From positions 5,890,001 to 5,954,000 of the forward strand of contig CP085629.1 in assembly GCA_024704175.1 (NCBI GenBank): 64,000 nt of DNA. The letters run 5' to 3'. The notes beneath the pieces were generated by a model. The model had not been told where the DNA came from, made no database searches, and was given only the letters and a program-made list of their open reading frames with translations. Positions within the stretch are counted from its first letter, which is position 1, and the number at the start of each line of letters is the position of its first letter. The DNA is from Paenibacillus sp. P25. Lineage in GTDB: Bacteria > Bacillota > Bacilli > Paenibacillales > NBRC-103111. The position numbers and the translations under genes are program-made. Below are positions 45,523-55,192 of this stretch, in pieces.

Positions 45523-46332
45523 ATGAAAAAGCAACTTGCCGCTCTACTGCTCACATCTGCGATTACTTTCAGCTTCTCCGCCGCCTACGCCGGACAAGCC
45601 CATGCCGCCGAACAAGGAACCATTGTCAGCGGTGTTAATTTCCGAACTCAGCCGAGTACAAGCTCTTCCACTTACGGTTTGCTCAAGACCGGGGAAAAGA
45701 TCGAGATTCTCTCCAAGGTCAACGCTTACTGGTATAAAGTGAAAGACAGCCAAGGAAGAACAGGATACATATCCACCAGCAGCAAATATATTAAGGCCAC
45801 TTCGACCGGTACTGTAACACCTGCGCCAACTCCAACGCCGGCTCCCAGCCCGTCGACGCCTGCACCGCGGCCGTCCGGCAGCACGGGCACCAGCAGTGCC
45901 GCGACCGACAAAGTCATCAGCGCCGGTAAAAAATATCTCGGCACCCCGTACGAATATGCATCCAGCCGATCGAACACGAACACCTTCGATTGCTCGGATT
46001 TCGTTCGTCAAGCCTTCAAAGACGCCCTCGGCATTACGCTTCCGAGCGATTCCAGGGGACAAGCCTCCTACGTCAAGGCGAAAGGGAATATCACGACGGA
46101 CTGGCACAATCTGAAGCCCGGGGATTTGATGTTCTTCATGGATTATAAGGGCACCAAAGCATCCGCCTACCCTGCGGATAAATCGAATCAGCGCATCTCC
46201 CACGTCGGCATCTACCTTGGAAACGGGCAAATTCTGCATACGTATTCCAAGACGTCCGGCGGCGTCCGCATCGATTCCATCGCAGGAAAGCATTGGGAAT
46301 ACCGCTTTGTTTTCGGCGGAAGCGCCCTGTAA
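45523..46332 (+). CDS. Secreted SH3b-NlpC/P60 peptidoglycan endopeptidase
   Basis: 269 residues, intact. Signal peptide MKKQLAALLLTSAITFSFSA with AQAHAA cleavage site; SH3b domain (GVNFRTQPSTSSSTYGLLKT); Pro/Thr linker; NlpC/P60 domain with catalytic Cys in FDCSDFVRQAF and His in ISHVGIYLGNGQILHTY. Family enzymes cut between D-Glu and diamino acid in stem peptides. AGGAGG lies eleven bases before the ATG; a nearer ATG is too close to it. Followed by a terminator. Confidence 0.92.
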   Translation: MKKQLAALLLTSAITFSFSAAYAGQAHAAEQGTIVSGVNFRTQPSTSSSTYGLLKTGEKIEILSKVNAYWYKVKDSQGRTGYISTSSKYIKATSTGTVTPAPTPTPAPSPSTPAPRPSGSTGTSSAATDKVISAGKKYLGTPYEYASSRSNTNTFDCSDFVRQAFKDALGITLPSDSRGQASYVKAKGNITTDWHNLKPGDLMFFMDYKGTKASAYPADKSNQRISHVGIYLGNGQILHTYSKTSGGVRIDSIAGKHWEYRFVFGGSAL

Positions 46333-46340
46333 AAACTCTC

Positions 46341-46369
46341 AGCCACCCTGTTTCGGGTGGCTTTCATTT
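46341..46369 (+). terminator. Terminator of the NlpC/P60 gene
   Basis: AGCCACCC (46341-46348) pairs with GGGTGGCT (46355-46362) around TGTTTC, followed by TTCATTT. Confidence 0.75.
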
Positions 46370-46381
46370 GTTGATAATGTG

Positions 46382-46556
46382 CCAAATGGGCAATAGAGGT
46401 GTACGGGCGTTGGGGTATCCGCTTCCGGTCGCTGTTGTCTGCAGGAAATATTGATTATAGCCGCTTTACAGCGGTTATTTCCCGCAGACAAAGGCGAACG
46501 CTGGCGCTCCTCCAGTGGATACCCCACCTCTGTACCTTCCTATTTGGTAAAACCAC
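46382..46556. repeat. Long imperfect palindromic intergenic element
   Basis: A nested inverted repeat of about 175 bases between two similar terminators. Outer arms CCAAAT/ATTTGG; middle GGGGTATCC (46412-46420) with GGATACCCC (46517-46525); inner TTGTCTGC-A-GGAAATA (46435-46450) with TATTTCC-C-GCAGACAA (46476-46491); centre ATAGCCGCT (46457-46465) with AGCGGTTAT (46470-46478). No reading frame. It resembles repeats I recall from Paenibacillus genomes, i.e. a miniature mobile or structured element. It occupies the gap of 323 bases before the caa3 region. Confidence 0.7.
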
Positions 46557-46574
46557 TTTCGTTTAAGCACTCTC

Positions 46575-46602
46575 AGCCACCCGGAACCGGGTGGCTTTTT
46601 TT
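46575..46602 (+). terminator. Second AGCCACCC terminator, past the palindrome
   Basis: AGCCACCCGG (46575-46584) pairs with CCGGGTGGCT (46587-46596), T7 follows. Its first half and preceding CTCTC match the terminator at 46341, so the pair is probably a duplication that now flanks the palindrome. Confidence 0.75.
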
Positions 46603-46607
46603 GCAAC

Positions 46608-46643
46608 AAAAAAGACTCTTCCACAGTCTGCAGGAAGAGTCTT
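46608..46643 (-). terminator. Terminator of ctaM
   Basis: AAGACTCTTCC (46612-46622) pairs with GGAAGAGTCTT (46633-46643); T6 on the minus strand follows. Confidence 0.85.
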
Positions 46644-46655
46644 GTTCATTTTCAT

Positions 46656-47117
46656 TTAAGTTCCTAGGATCGCATCGATCATCGGTTTCGTTTCGCCGCC
46701 CGGGTACATCAAGTACAGCAGCACGTAGACCACTACGCCGGTAGGCGCCGTCAGAAGCCAAATGACCGCTGTTATCCGGCCTACCCGCTTATGCTTGGCA
46801 AACCGCTTGTTGAATGCATGCAGCGGCGTCACAATGCCGAACACGGCCGCTACCGTAGCCAATGTGATATGGAAGAATAAGAAGATATGATAGGGCGACT
46901 TCAGGCTTTCCGGTCCGCCGAAGGTCGTATTGCCGATGAAGATCGTCCGGCTGGCATAAATCAGAAAGAAGGCAAGGGCAAAGCCCGCTCCCCAAAGCAT
47001 CAGCTTCTGATGCTTCTCCCGTTCGCCCCTAACGATAGCGGCCCATCCGAAGGCCACGATCACGGCGCTGATCACGATAAAGCTTGTACTGATTGTCGGC
47101 AAAATCGCTATATTCAC
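46656..47117 (-). CDS. ctaM: DUF420 protein, CtaM-like oxidase assembly factor
   Basis: About 153 residues, intact, four membrane spans: PTISTSFIVISAVIVAFGWA, KLMLWGAGFALAFFLIYASR, HIFLFFHITLATVAAVFGIV and GRITAVIWLLTAPTGVVVYV, with conserved His in HHIFLF-like HIFLFFH. DUF420 proteins (S. aureus CtaM, B. subtilis YozB) are needed for haem-A oxidases; its place beside ctaG supports this. GTG start eight bases after AGGTGG; another GTG lies four codons upstream. Confidence 0.8.
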   Translation of the reverse strand: MNIAILPTISTSFIVISAVIVAFGWAAIVRGEREKHQKLMLWGAGFALAFFLIYASRTIFIGNTTFGGPESLKSPYHIFLFFHITLATVAAVFGIVTPLHAFNKRFAKHKRVGRITAVIWLLTAPTGVVVYVLLYLMYPGGETKPMIDAILGT

Positions 47118-47166
47118 GGTAATTCCCACCTATCTTGAAGTCAACAAACTACTTTCTATCGGAAGG

Positions 47167-48048
47167 CTAAGCCCCGTTCGGATTGCCTTGTGAAGGAAAA
47201 TAAGTGCCGGTGTTCGCCATGTCTTCCTCGTCTTCCTTCTTCCGTTCGGTCCGATACCAACGGAAGAAGGTATAGGCCAAAGCAATGCCGTAAACAATTT
47301 CCTGGATGATCTTCATGATGACCCCGCCAAGCTGCTGATCATCGAGTGTCGGAAGAAGCATGTACTGCGCCGGTACGTCGGCGAACATGGCATACATCGG
47401 CTGAGAAGCGAAAATAATCAAAGCACAAGCCGGCGTCAGCAGAATGCCGTTGAGGAAGATGTAGCCCATCTTCTTCAGCTCCGACATCACGTTATACTCC
47501 GGAAGCGGACAGAATACGGGGAACCACAATTGAAAAGCCGCCGCTAAAAAGATGACTTGGTAACCGTCCATCAGCATTTCATGTTCCATGAGATAGTCCA
47601 TGACCATCGGAATATGGTACATCGAGAAGATGAAGTTGAACAGGAACAAGGAGAAGAGCGGCGACGTTGCAGCCCGCATAAAGCGGTCCCAGCCCCTGCC
47701 TCTGATTATCGATCGCAGCGACCAGCCCGGTGTCCCGCTTAGCAGAAACGGCGGCATAATCAGGTACAAGAACGACTGCTGAAGCATATGGGCGCTGAAC
47801 ATATAATGATGCCCGTAAAAGGCCAGAGGACTTCCTTCCGCCGCATACCAGCATGCCAACCCCAGCCAGAACCAAAGCCGCTGTTTGCCGCTGACCGGCT
47901 CGCTCCCCGCAAAATGAGATCTCCAGCGGCCTACCGCAAGAGTATACAACACACCGACAACAATAAGCACCAGCAGAAATCCGGGACTCCACAGTTGCGC
48001 GAACGTAGCGGCCGCCTCATGTCCTGCTTGACTTTCATGCGTATGCAT
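47167..48048 (-). CDS. ctaG: Cytochrome c oxidase assembly factor CtaG
   Basis: 293 residues, intact. Seven or so spans; family phrases LLVLIVVGVLYTLAVGRWRS, AFYGHHYMFSAHMLQQSFLY (His pair), FFNFIFSMYHIPMVMD-type LFNFIFSMYHIPMVMDYLM, and LGGVIMKIIQEIVYGIALAY. CtaG helps insert copper into subunit I of the caa3 oxidase. It lies downstream of ctaF but beyond a terminator, so it may have its own promoter in the 110-base gap. Confidence 0.92.
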   Translation of the reverse strand: MHTHESQAGHEAAATFAQLWSPGFLLVLIVVGVLYTLAVGRWRSHFAGSEPVSGKQRLWFWLGLACWYAAEGSPLAFYGHHYMFSAHMLQQSFLYLIMPPFLLSGTPGWSLRSIIRGRGWDRFMRAATSPLFSLFLFNFIFSMYHIPMVMDYLMEHEMLMDGYQVIFLAAAFQLWFPVFCPLPEYNVMSELKKMGYIFLNGILLTPACALIIFASQPMYAMFADVPAQYMLLPTLDDQQLGGVIMKIIQEIVYGIALAYTFFRWYRTERKKEDEEDMANTGTYFPSQGNPNGA

Positions 48049-48121
48049 TCATTTACGGCTCCCTTCTGTCCCGGTTGCTCCGGGATTGTGTCGAATTCGT
48101 GAAAACTTTCCCAAAGTTATG

Positions 48122-48159
48122 CAAAAAAGAGGGGCTTTCTTACAAAAGCCTCCTCTTTC
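48122..48159 (-). terminator. Terminator after ctaF
   Basis: On the minus strand AAAGAGGAGGCTTTT pairs with AAAGCCCCTCTT around GTAAG, T6 follows. It ends the ctaCDEF transcript before ctaG. Confidence 0.8.
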
Positions 48160-48165
48160 TCTAAA

Positions 48166-48480
48166 TTACCACCAGAGCCAATAGACAGCCGCCGCTACTG
48201 CAGTCAGAGCGACAAAGCCTCCAAAGGCGAGACCCATAATTGGGAAAAAGTGCCCTCTTTCCTTCATGTGCATCCAGTAAGCCAGCTGGAACAAAATCTG
48301 AACGATGGCAAGGCCTACAAGAAACAAAATAATGAAGGAACGGTCCAAGCCGCCGTAAAGCACGATGGCAAACGCCAGCATGGTGAGTACGATCGATACG
48401 ATGTAAGACAGGTAGTGATTTCTTGGTCCTTCCAAACGGTGACGGTCTCCTGCCGATGAAGCGTGATGCTGGTTAGCCAT
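48166..48480 (-). CDS. ctaF: Cytochrome caa3 oxidase subunit IV
   Basis: 104 residues, intact. Three spans: LSYIVSIVLTMLAFAIVLYG, FIILFLVGLAIVQILFQLAY and IMGLAFGGFVALTAVAAAVY, with WMHMKERGH between them, as in CtaF. Last gene of the oxidase operon; stop followed by a terminator. Confidence 0.92.
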   Translation of the reverse strand: MANQHHASSAGDRHRLEGPRNHYLSYIVSIVLTMLAFAIVLYGGLDRSFIILFLVGLAIVQILFQLAYWMHMKERGHFFPIMGLAFGGFVALTAVAAAVYWLWW

Positions 48481-48481
48481 G

Positions 48482-49105
48482 TTACGGACCCACCTTCCCC
48501 ATCAGGTATACTACGGTAAAGATAAATACCCACACGACGTCGATAAAGTGCCAATACAGTGAAGCCACATAATATTTCGGCGCCGTAACGACAGTCAGGC
48601 CTTTCTTGAATCCTTGCAGGATAAGCAGACCGATCCATAGCACCCCGAACGCTACGTGAGCTCCGTGGAATCCGACCAGCGTATAGAACGAAGTTGCGAA
48701 AGCACTCTTCGAGAAGGTATGCCCTTCATGCACGTATTCGGTGAACTCGTAAATCTCCAGACCCAAGAACGCCAGACCGAGCAGGATCGTTACGGCCATC
48801 CAGGCCTGAAGTCGCTGGAACTTTTGACGGTGCATCGCCATGATGGCGAATACACTCGTCAAAGAGCTCGTAAGCAGGATGAAAGTGGACCAGGCCACCG
48901 TATTCAATTGGAACAAATGCTGTGCGGTCGGACCGTCCGGCACTTGATTGCGAAGCGCGATAAACGATGCGAACAAGGTACCGAACAGCACGCATTCGCC
49001 GCCAAGGAACAGCCAGAAGCCCATTACTTTATTCTTGCCTTCGAGCGTTGCCGTCTCCGCGTGAGGTGGCAGGGCACCGCCTACTTCATGATGTGCTGCA
49101 CTCAT
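48482..49105 (-). CDS. ctaE: Cytochrome caa3 oxidase subunit III
   Basis: 207 residues, intact. Begins [77 protein letters not shown] and YWHFIDVVWVFIFTVVYLM are the usual subunit III spans. Its ATG overlaps the ctaD stop (ATGA), so translation is coupled. Confidence 0.95.
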   Translation of the reverse strand: MSAAHHEVGGALPPHAETATLEGKNKVMGFWLFLGGECVLFGTLFASFIALRNQVPDGPTAQHLFQLNTVAWSTFILLTSSLTSVFAIMAMHRQKFQRLQAWMAVTILLGLAFLGLEIYEFTEYVHEGHTFSKSAFATSFYTLVGFHGAHVAFGVLWIGLLILQGFKKGLTVVTAPKYYVASLYWHFIDVVWVFIFTVVYLMGKVGP

Positions 49106-50951
49106 GCCTTAGCCCCCTTATCGTTTAACTCTTCCGGCTCAATGTGCCAGCCGTGGTCGTCGAATGCCGAACGGAGGAACATGCACACCAGAACGATTCC
49201 AAGACCGACGATGCTGACAACAAGGTGATGGTACATAAATCCGTAACCCGCAATGAAGAATCCGATAGACATCACAAGCGGCAAAATCGACGGCGACGGC
49301 ATGTGAATCGAGCCAACCGGTTCGGCCGGCGTCATTTCTTTGTTGCCCGCCATCTTCTCTTTCCAGAAAGCGTCCAAACCGCGTACGAGCGGAGTCTGCT
49401 TGAAGTTGTACTCCGGCGGCGGGGACGGAATCGTCCATTCCAGCGTGCGTGCGTTCCAAGGGTCCGCAGGCGCAGTCGCCGGTTTGGCGACCGTTGCGAT
49501 AATATTAATCAGGAATACAATCGTACCGATACCCATCAAAATGGCACCGATAGTCGATATAAAGTTACCTTGTTCAAGCCCTACGCCCGGCTGGTACGTG
49601 AACACCCGGCGAGGCATCCCCATCAAACCGAGGAAGTGCTGCGGGAAGAACGTCAAGTGGAACCCGATAAAGAAGGTCCAGAAGTGAATCTTGCCCAGCG
49701 TCTCGTTCAGTATGCGGCCGAACATCTTCGGCCACCAGTAGTAGGAAGCCGCGAACAGAGCGAGTACCAGACCGCCGACGATAACGTAGTGGAAGTGCGC
49801 TACGACAAAGTAAGTATCGTGATACTGGAAGTCCGCTGCAGGAACTGCAAGCATAACCCCCGTTACACCGCCCATAACGAACGTAGGAATGAACGATGTA
49901 GCGAATGTGTTGGCTGTAGTGAAACGAATTTGCCCGCCCCACAAGGTAAACAGCCAGTTGAAGATTTTAACCCCGTCGGTACGGCGATCGCCATCGTGGC
50001 TACGCCGAAGATCGCGTCCCCGACAGGACCGATGCCTGTGGTAAACATATGGTGAGCCCATACCATGAAGCCCAGGAAGCCGATCAGCGATGTCGCGAAT
50101 ACCATCGAGCTGTATCCGAACAGACGCTTGCTGGAGAACGTGGAAACAATCTCGGAAATAATGCCGAATGCCGGCAGAATCAGGATATACACCTCAGGGT
50201 GACCGAAAATCCAGAAGATATGCTCCCAGAGTACCGGGTTACCGCCCTTGCTGACTTCGAAGAAAGCCCCTTCGAAGATCCGGTCGAACATGAGTTCAAC
50301 CAAACCGACCGTAATGGCCGGGAACGCAAACAAAATCAGGAACGAAGTGATGAACGCCGTCCAGGTGAACAGCGGCATTCTCATATAAGTCATACCCGGT
50401 GCACGCATATTGATGATCGTAACGAGGAAGTTAATGCCCCCGATCAGCGTGCCGAGACCGGCAATCTGGAGCCCTAGTACGTAGAAGTCCACGCCATGGA
50501 AAGCGCCGGTTTTATCGACAATACCGGAGAGCGGCGGGTAAGCCGTCCATCCGGCGTTCGGTGCGCCGCCCAGAAACCAGGATGTGTTCATGAGCACTCC
50601 GCCCGCAAAGAACAACCAGAAGCCAAGCGCATTGACGAACGGGAATGCGACGTCGCGCGCCCCGATTTGAAGCGGAACGACCGCATTCATGAAAGCGAAG
50701 ATAACCGGCATGGCGGCGAAGAAGATCATCGTCGTACCATGCATGGTGGTCAATTGGTTAAAGGTGTCGCCGATGAAGATTTTCTGATTCGGATACAACA
50801 GCTGAATCCGGATCAGGATGGCTTCGAGCCCTCCTAACAGGAAGAACAGGCCGCCGGCGATTAAGTATAAGATTCCGATCTTTTTATGGTCCACCGTGGT
50901 AAGCCAATCCATAAGCCCGGTGTGACGTTTTACCGTATGTGCGTGAGCCAC
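49102..50951 (-). CDS. ctaD: Cytochrome caa3 oxidase subunit I, frameshifted
   Basis: Catalytic haem-copper subunit: reduces O2 and pumps protons. Twelve or more spans. [13 protein letters not shown] and [19 protein letters not shown] (CuB His with the cross-linked Tyr), WAHHMFTTG (two CuB His), [13 protein letters not shown] (haem a3/a ligands). The frame breaks near 49970 in a G run that seems one base short ([16 protein letters not shown] is the expected continuation). About 616 residues joined. Frame overlap with ctaE. Confidence 0.95.
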
Positions 50952-50980
50952 CGTTTTTACCTCCTTTTTCCCGCTGCTCG

Positions 50981-51982
50981 TTACTTCAACGAATTCAAGT
51001 ATTTAATGACATCGTTGATTTGATCGTCTTTCAGCCCCAACGTCGGCATCGAGTTGCCCGGCTTCACGGATTGCGGATCGTGAATCCATTGTCTCAAGCT
51101 GTCGTCGTTATGAGGCAGAATGCCGGCCACGAGTTCACGGGAAGCAAAGCCGTTCAAGTTCGGACCCGCGCCAAGCCCTTGGGCGTTAACAGCATGACAG
51201 GCGAGGCAGTTATCTTTAAACACTTGTTCGCCGCGCTGGGCGTCCGCCGGAATCGTCGCAGGCGTTTTCATTTTTGCGACCCATTTATCAAAATCAGCCT
51301 GTGCCAGCGATTTCACTTTAAAATCCATCAAAGCATGGGATGCGCCGCAAAGCTCCGCGCACTTCCCTTTAAAGGTGTCAACCTCATCGGCTTGCAGATA
51401 AAATACGTTCTTCGTTGCGCTGTTCGTATCCATCTTGCCGCCGAGCGACGGAACCCAGAAAGCGTGCTTCACGTCTGCGGAACCGATTTCAAGGGCGATT
51501 TTCTTGCCTGTCGGAATAACCAAATCCTGCGCTGTGGCAATGCCGAGATCCGGATATTCAAACTGCCACCAGAAAGCGTGCGCCGTTACTTTGACATGGA
51601 CCGCGTCTTTATCGTTGCGGTAATCCTGCAAAGTGGAGAAGGTGTACTTTACGGTCGGAACCGCCAGAATGAGGAGCAGGATAATCGGAATGACCGTCCA
51701 GATGATCTCCAGCACGTGGTCGCCTTCCACTTGCTTCGGAATGATGTCCTTGTCGCCTTTTTTCTTTCTGAAGCGAATAAGAACATAAAAATAAATTAAA
51801 AAAACAACCACGACAACCAGGATCATGATTCCGAAGCTGAGCTCCATGAGGAACAGCTGATCTCTGGCCACGGGACCTCTTGGCTTTAAGGCGGAAATTG
51901 TATTGTCTCCACATCCCGTTAGAAGCAACATCATCAACCCGAAAAGAGGGATGAAACGCCACAGATTTTGCCACCGATTCAT
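50981..51982 (-). CDS. ctaC: Cytochrome caa3 oxidase subunit II with fused cytochrome c
   Basis: 333 residues, intact. Lipoprotein signal ([14 protein letters not shown]), two membrane helices ([40 protein letters not shown]), CuA domain ([29 protein letters not shown]) and a C-terminal cytochrome c with [11 protein letters not shown] and GNSMPTLGL (Met ligand). The fused cytochrome identifies a caa3 rather than aa3-quinol oxidase. AGGTGG precedes the ATG; first gene of the operon. Confidence 0.96.
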   Translation of the reverse strand: MNRWQNLWRFIPLFGLMMLLLTGCGDNTISALKPRGPVARDQLFLMELSFGIMILVVVVVFLIYFYVLIRFRKKKGDKDIIPKQVEGDHVLEIIWTVIPIILLLILAVPTVKYTFSTLQDYRNDKDAVHVKVTAHAFWWQFEYPDLGIATAQDLVIPTGKKIALEIGSADVKHAFWVPSLGGKMDTNSATKNVFYLQADEVDTFKGKCAELCGASHALMDFKVKSLAQADFDKWVAKMKTPATIPADAQRGEQVFKDNCLACHAVNAQGLGAGPNLNGFASRELVAGILPHNDDSLRQWIHDPQSVKPGNSMPTLGLKDDQINDVIKYLNSLK

Positions 51983-52071
51983 CTTATCAATCCCACCTTA
52001 TAAAGCTATTTTTTTCCGTACAAACATGTAGAAAAAGTCATAACTTGTCAATGAACCTAATCACCATATTA

Positions 52072-52100
52072 ACTATAAATTCGTGTCTCTTTTTTGTCAA
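52072..52100 (-). promoter_or_regulatory. Sigma-A-type promoter of ctaCDEF
   Basis: On the minus strand TTGACA (52100-52095), 17-base spacer, TATAGT (52077-52072), about 90 bases before ctaC. The rest of the 342-base divergent gap (to 52324) shows no further motif. Confidence 0.7.
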
Positions 52101-52324
52101 TGAATCTGGGGAAGTTCACAAATTGTTCTCAAACGGCGTTTTTACCGGGTTTTTTCTTGATAATCTCTACTTGGTTATTTCCATAAACCGGGGTTTTATG
52201 CAAGCTTCACCCCTTATTTTGCATCGCATCAAAAGAGGTCCTGCGATTCATCCTAAGACGGAAAGCAGTCGCCCCGGTCCCGGCCGGGAACATCAGATTT
52301 TCCGGACCAAAGGAGGCTTGTTCC

Positions 52325-53032
52325 ATGCGTTCTGCCCGACTTGTTACAGTCGCCTTGTGGACCTGCGCCCTGCTGGCGTTCACCGGTCGCTACAGCTGGT
52401 ACGACCATCCGAGCGCCAGCAATTACGGCAACAAGCGGCAATTGCCGAGACAGGATACGTCGCGGGCTTATCAGACTCAGCAGCAGTATGCCCCCGTATC
52501 GCACCAAGTAACCAAGCTCGATTTGGACCAGCATTTGTCCGACCAGGTGGCGGCCTTGGACGGCGTGAACAGCGCCATCGTCATTCTCGGCGATCAAGTC
52601 GCTTATACCGCGGTGACGATCGACAGCGGGGCCTACGGCACACGCGGCGGCGAGGTCCGCAACGAAACGAACAACTACGGCTGGGTCAGAGGCTTGTATA
52701 ATCCAGCGACCCCTTTGAGCGATTACGCCGACCCCAGGGACTTGGCCAGCGGCGCGAACGGAGCGGAGACCGAAATGCATCACGAGCACTTGTCCCATAT
52801 GTTCAAACAGAAAATCGCCGAGAAGATCCGTTTGCAGCGGCCGGATGTGACGGACGTGTATGTCACGGCAAACCGGGTCGTCGTTAACAAATTCACGAAG
52901 CTCGCCCAGCAGGCGTGGCACGGCCGGTCTCTCGAGCCGTACAAGCCGGAATTCATCAGCCTGATGGATCGGGTGTTCGGTACGCGACCCACCATACCGA
53001 ACCAGGCCGAAATGAACGGACGCGAATATTAA
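52325..53032 (+). CDS. YhcN/YlaJ-type sporulation lipoprotein
   Basis: 235 residues, intact. AAAGGAGG spaced well before the ATG. N-terminus MRSARLVTVALWTCALLAFT resembles a lipoprotein signal, but the lipobox Cys is replaced by Arg (TGR). Domain: LDLDQHLSDQVAALDGVNSA IVILGDQVAYTAV and FKQKIAEKIRLQRPDVTDVY VTANRVVV, the YhcN_YlaJ fold, found in forespore or spore-envelope lipoproteins of Bacillales. Function unknown; indicates an endospore former. Confidence 0.82.
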   Translation: MRSARLVTVALWTCALLAFTGRYSWYDHPSASNYGNKRQLPRQDTSRAYQTQQQYAPVSHQVTKLDLDQHLSDQVAALDGVNSAIVILGDQVAYTAVTIDSGAYGTRGGEVRNETNNYGWVRGLYNPATPLSDYADPRDLASGANGAETEMHHEHLSHMFKQKIAEKIRLQRPDVTDVYVTANRVVVNKFTKLAQQAWHGRSLEPYKPEFISLMDRVFGTRPTIPNQAEMNGREY

Positions 53033-53274
53033 AAGGAAGCGAGACTCGCACACGGCGCCGCTGTGTGCAGTTTCTTTTTGCAGCGGGTTCCTGTAGAATG
53101 CAAACTAGCGGTACCTTGTAAAGCTTTGCCAAAGGTTAACGTTAGAGCGGAAACCATAAGCCGGCCGGGAACGGTAAGACTCACCCTTGTGTTAGATTGT
53201 GCCAAAGCGGAGCAACGTTATACATCGCCCGGTGTTTTTTCGGAGCATACTCGGTGGATTAAGGAGATATTATA

Positions 53275-55092
53275 ATGAAGAAAAATAATTTCAGTGCGCT
53301 CTCTCTGAGTGAAAATCTGACGGAAGCGCTGGGGAAGCACGGTTATTCGGAGCCTACCCCTATTCAAAAGCAGGCGATTCCGGTGATCCTGACCGGCGCC
53401 GACGTCATCGCGCAAGCGCAGACCGGTACAGGCAAAACGCTTGCCTTCGTTTTACCGATTCTGGAGCTGATCGATTCGAGCAAACCTCACGTACAGGCAC
53501 TGATCGTCACTCCGACCCGGGAGCTCGCGATCCAGATTGCGGAGGAAGTGAACCGTTGGGCTCCGCTCAAAGGACTGAAGGTGCTGTCAGCCTATGGCGG
53601 TCAAGATGTCGATCGTCAGATTCGGAAGCTGGAGGGGGCTATACATATCATCATCGCCACTCCCGGCCGTCTCCTCGATCATATCCGCCGCGAGACGGTA
53701 CAGCTTCATAAGCTGTCGATGCTGGTATTGGATGAGGCCGATCAAATGCTGCACATGGGCTTTTTGCCGGAGGTCGAGGAAATTATATCCGTCACGCCGA
53801 GCCGGCGTCAGACGCTCCTGTTCTCGGCGACGATGCCGGTGCGTATCCGGGATCTGGCGAAAGCCTATATGCGGCGGACCCGTCGAAATCGAGGTGGCCG
53901 CAAAACGGATTACGCTGGACGAAATCGAACAGACGGTGATCCAAACGACCGACCGGGGCAAGCTGGACGCTTTGTGCAAACTGATTGATGAAGAAAATCC
54001 GTATTTGGCGATGATTTTCTGCCGGACGAAGCTGCGGGCATCCAAGCTGAATAAGGAGCTTGCCGAGCGGGGCTATTCGACCGACGAGCTGCATGGGGAT
54101 TTGACCCAGGCCAAGCGGGAGCAGGTTATGAAACGGTTCCGCGAGGCGAAAATCCAGCCGCTTGTCGCTACCGATATCGCCGCACGCGGGCTGGATGTGG
54201 AGGGCATTACGCACGTGTTCAACTACGACATCCCGCACGATGCGGAAAGCTACATTCACCGGATCGGGCGGACGGGCCGCGCCGGCCAGACCGGCAAGGC
54301 GTTTACCTTCGCCGCGCCGCGCGATGCTTATTTTCTCGAGCTGATCGAGCGCGGGATTAAAATGACGCTCAGCAAGCAGGGCGCGCGCCGGGCGGAGACT
54401 GCAGCGCAAGGCGCGGGCGCGGCACGCGGGCGCGGCGGCGACGCAGCGAGAGGCGCGGGCGCGCAGGCACGCGGACGCGGCGGCGACGCAGCCCGAGGCG
54501 CGGGTGCGCAGGCGCGCGGACGCGGCGGCGACACAGCCCGAGGCGCAGGCGCGCAGACACGCGGGCACGGCGGCGACGCGCCCGAGGCGCAGGCGCGCAG
54601 ACACGCGGGCGCGGCGGCGACGCGGCGAGAGGCGCGGGTGCGCAGACGCGCGGACGCGGTGGCGACGCAGCGAGAGGCGCGGGCACGCAGGCACGCGGAC
54701 GCGGCGGCGACGCAGCGAGAGGCGCGGGCGCGCAGGCACGCGGACGCGGCGGCGACGCAGCGAGAGGCGCAGGCGCGCAGGCGCGCGGACGCGGCGGCGA
54801 CGCGGCGAGAGGCGCAGGCACGCAGACGCGCGGACGCGGCGGTGACGCAGCCCGAGGCGCGGGCGCGCAGGCACGCGGGCGCGGCGGTGACGCAGCCCGA
54901 GGCGCGGGCGCGCAGGCACGCGGGCGCGGCGGTGACGCAGCCCGAGGCGCGGGCGCGCAGGCACGCGGGCGCGGCGGCGACGCGGCGAGAGGCGCAGGCG
55001 CGCAGGCACGCGGGCGCGGTGGCGACGCAGCGAGAGGCGCGGGCGGGCGCGGGCGCGGCGCAGGCAGCGGCGGGAGACGGCGCGGCCGTTAA
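53275..55092 (+). CDS. DEAD-box RNA helicase with repetitive RGG-like tail, two frameshifts
   Basis: ATP-dependent RNA helicase of the CshA/DeaD type. Q motif region [14 protein letters not shown], motif I AQTGTGKT, Ia [28 protein letters not shown], then after a shift near 53880 [21 protein letters not shown] and [12 protein letters not shown]. The C-terminal tail consists of 13 tandem 15-residue units [15 protein letters not shown] plus flanks, ending [13 protein letters not shown] at a TAA. A second shift at 54580 sits exactly on a unit boundary (unit of 44 instead of 45 bases). About 605 residues joined. AAGGAG nine bases before the ATG. Confidence 0.9.
54446..55029 (+). repeat. 13 tandem 45-bp repeats in the helicase gene
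   Basis: Thirteen direct copies of a 45-base unit (unit 4 has 44) encoding [15 protein letters not shown] with few variants (GCGAGA/GCCCGA starts). Three consecutive late units (from 54850 to 54984) are nearly identical, which points to recent copy gain. Partial units flank the array. Confidence 0.92.
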
Positions 55093-55192
55093 TTGGTCTT
55101 CCACCCTTTACCTTGTCTGAGAAACCATGTAATATAAAATTGTAGGCCAATATCGGCAAGGAACTGCACTTCCCAAACGAAGGAGGGTTTCT

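Noticed and set aside
54446-55029. CRISPR array
   Set aside because: Units are contiguous with no unique spacers and are coding in the helicase frame.
53792-55159. Long open frame on the minus strand across the helicase tail
   Set aside because: It is open only because the 45-base repeats contain no stop codons in any frame; composition is Arg/Ala-rich nonsense and it has no ribosome site.
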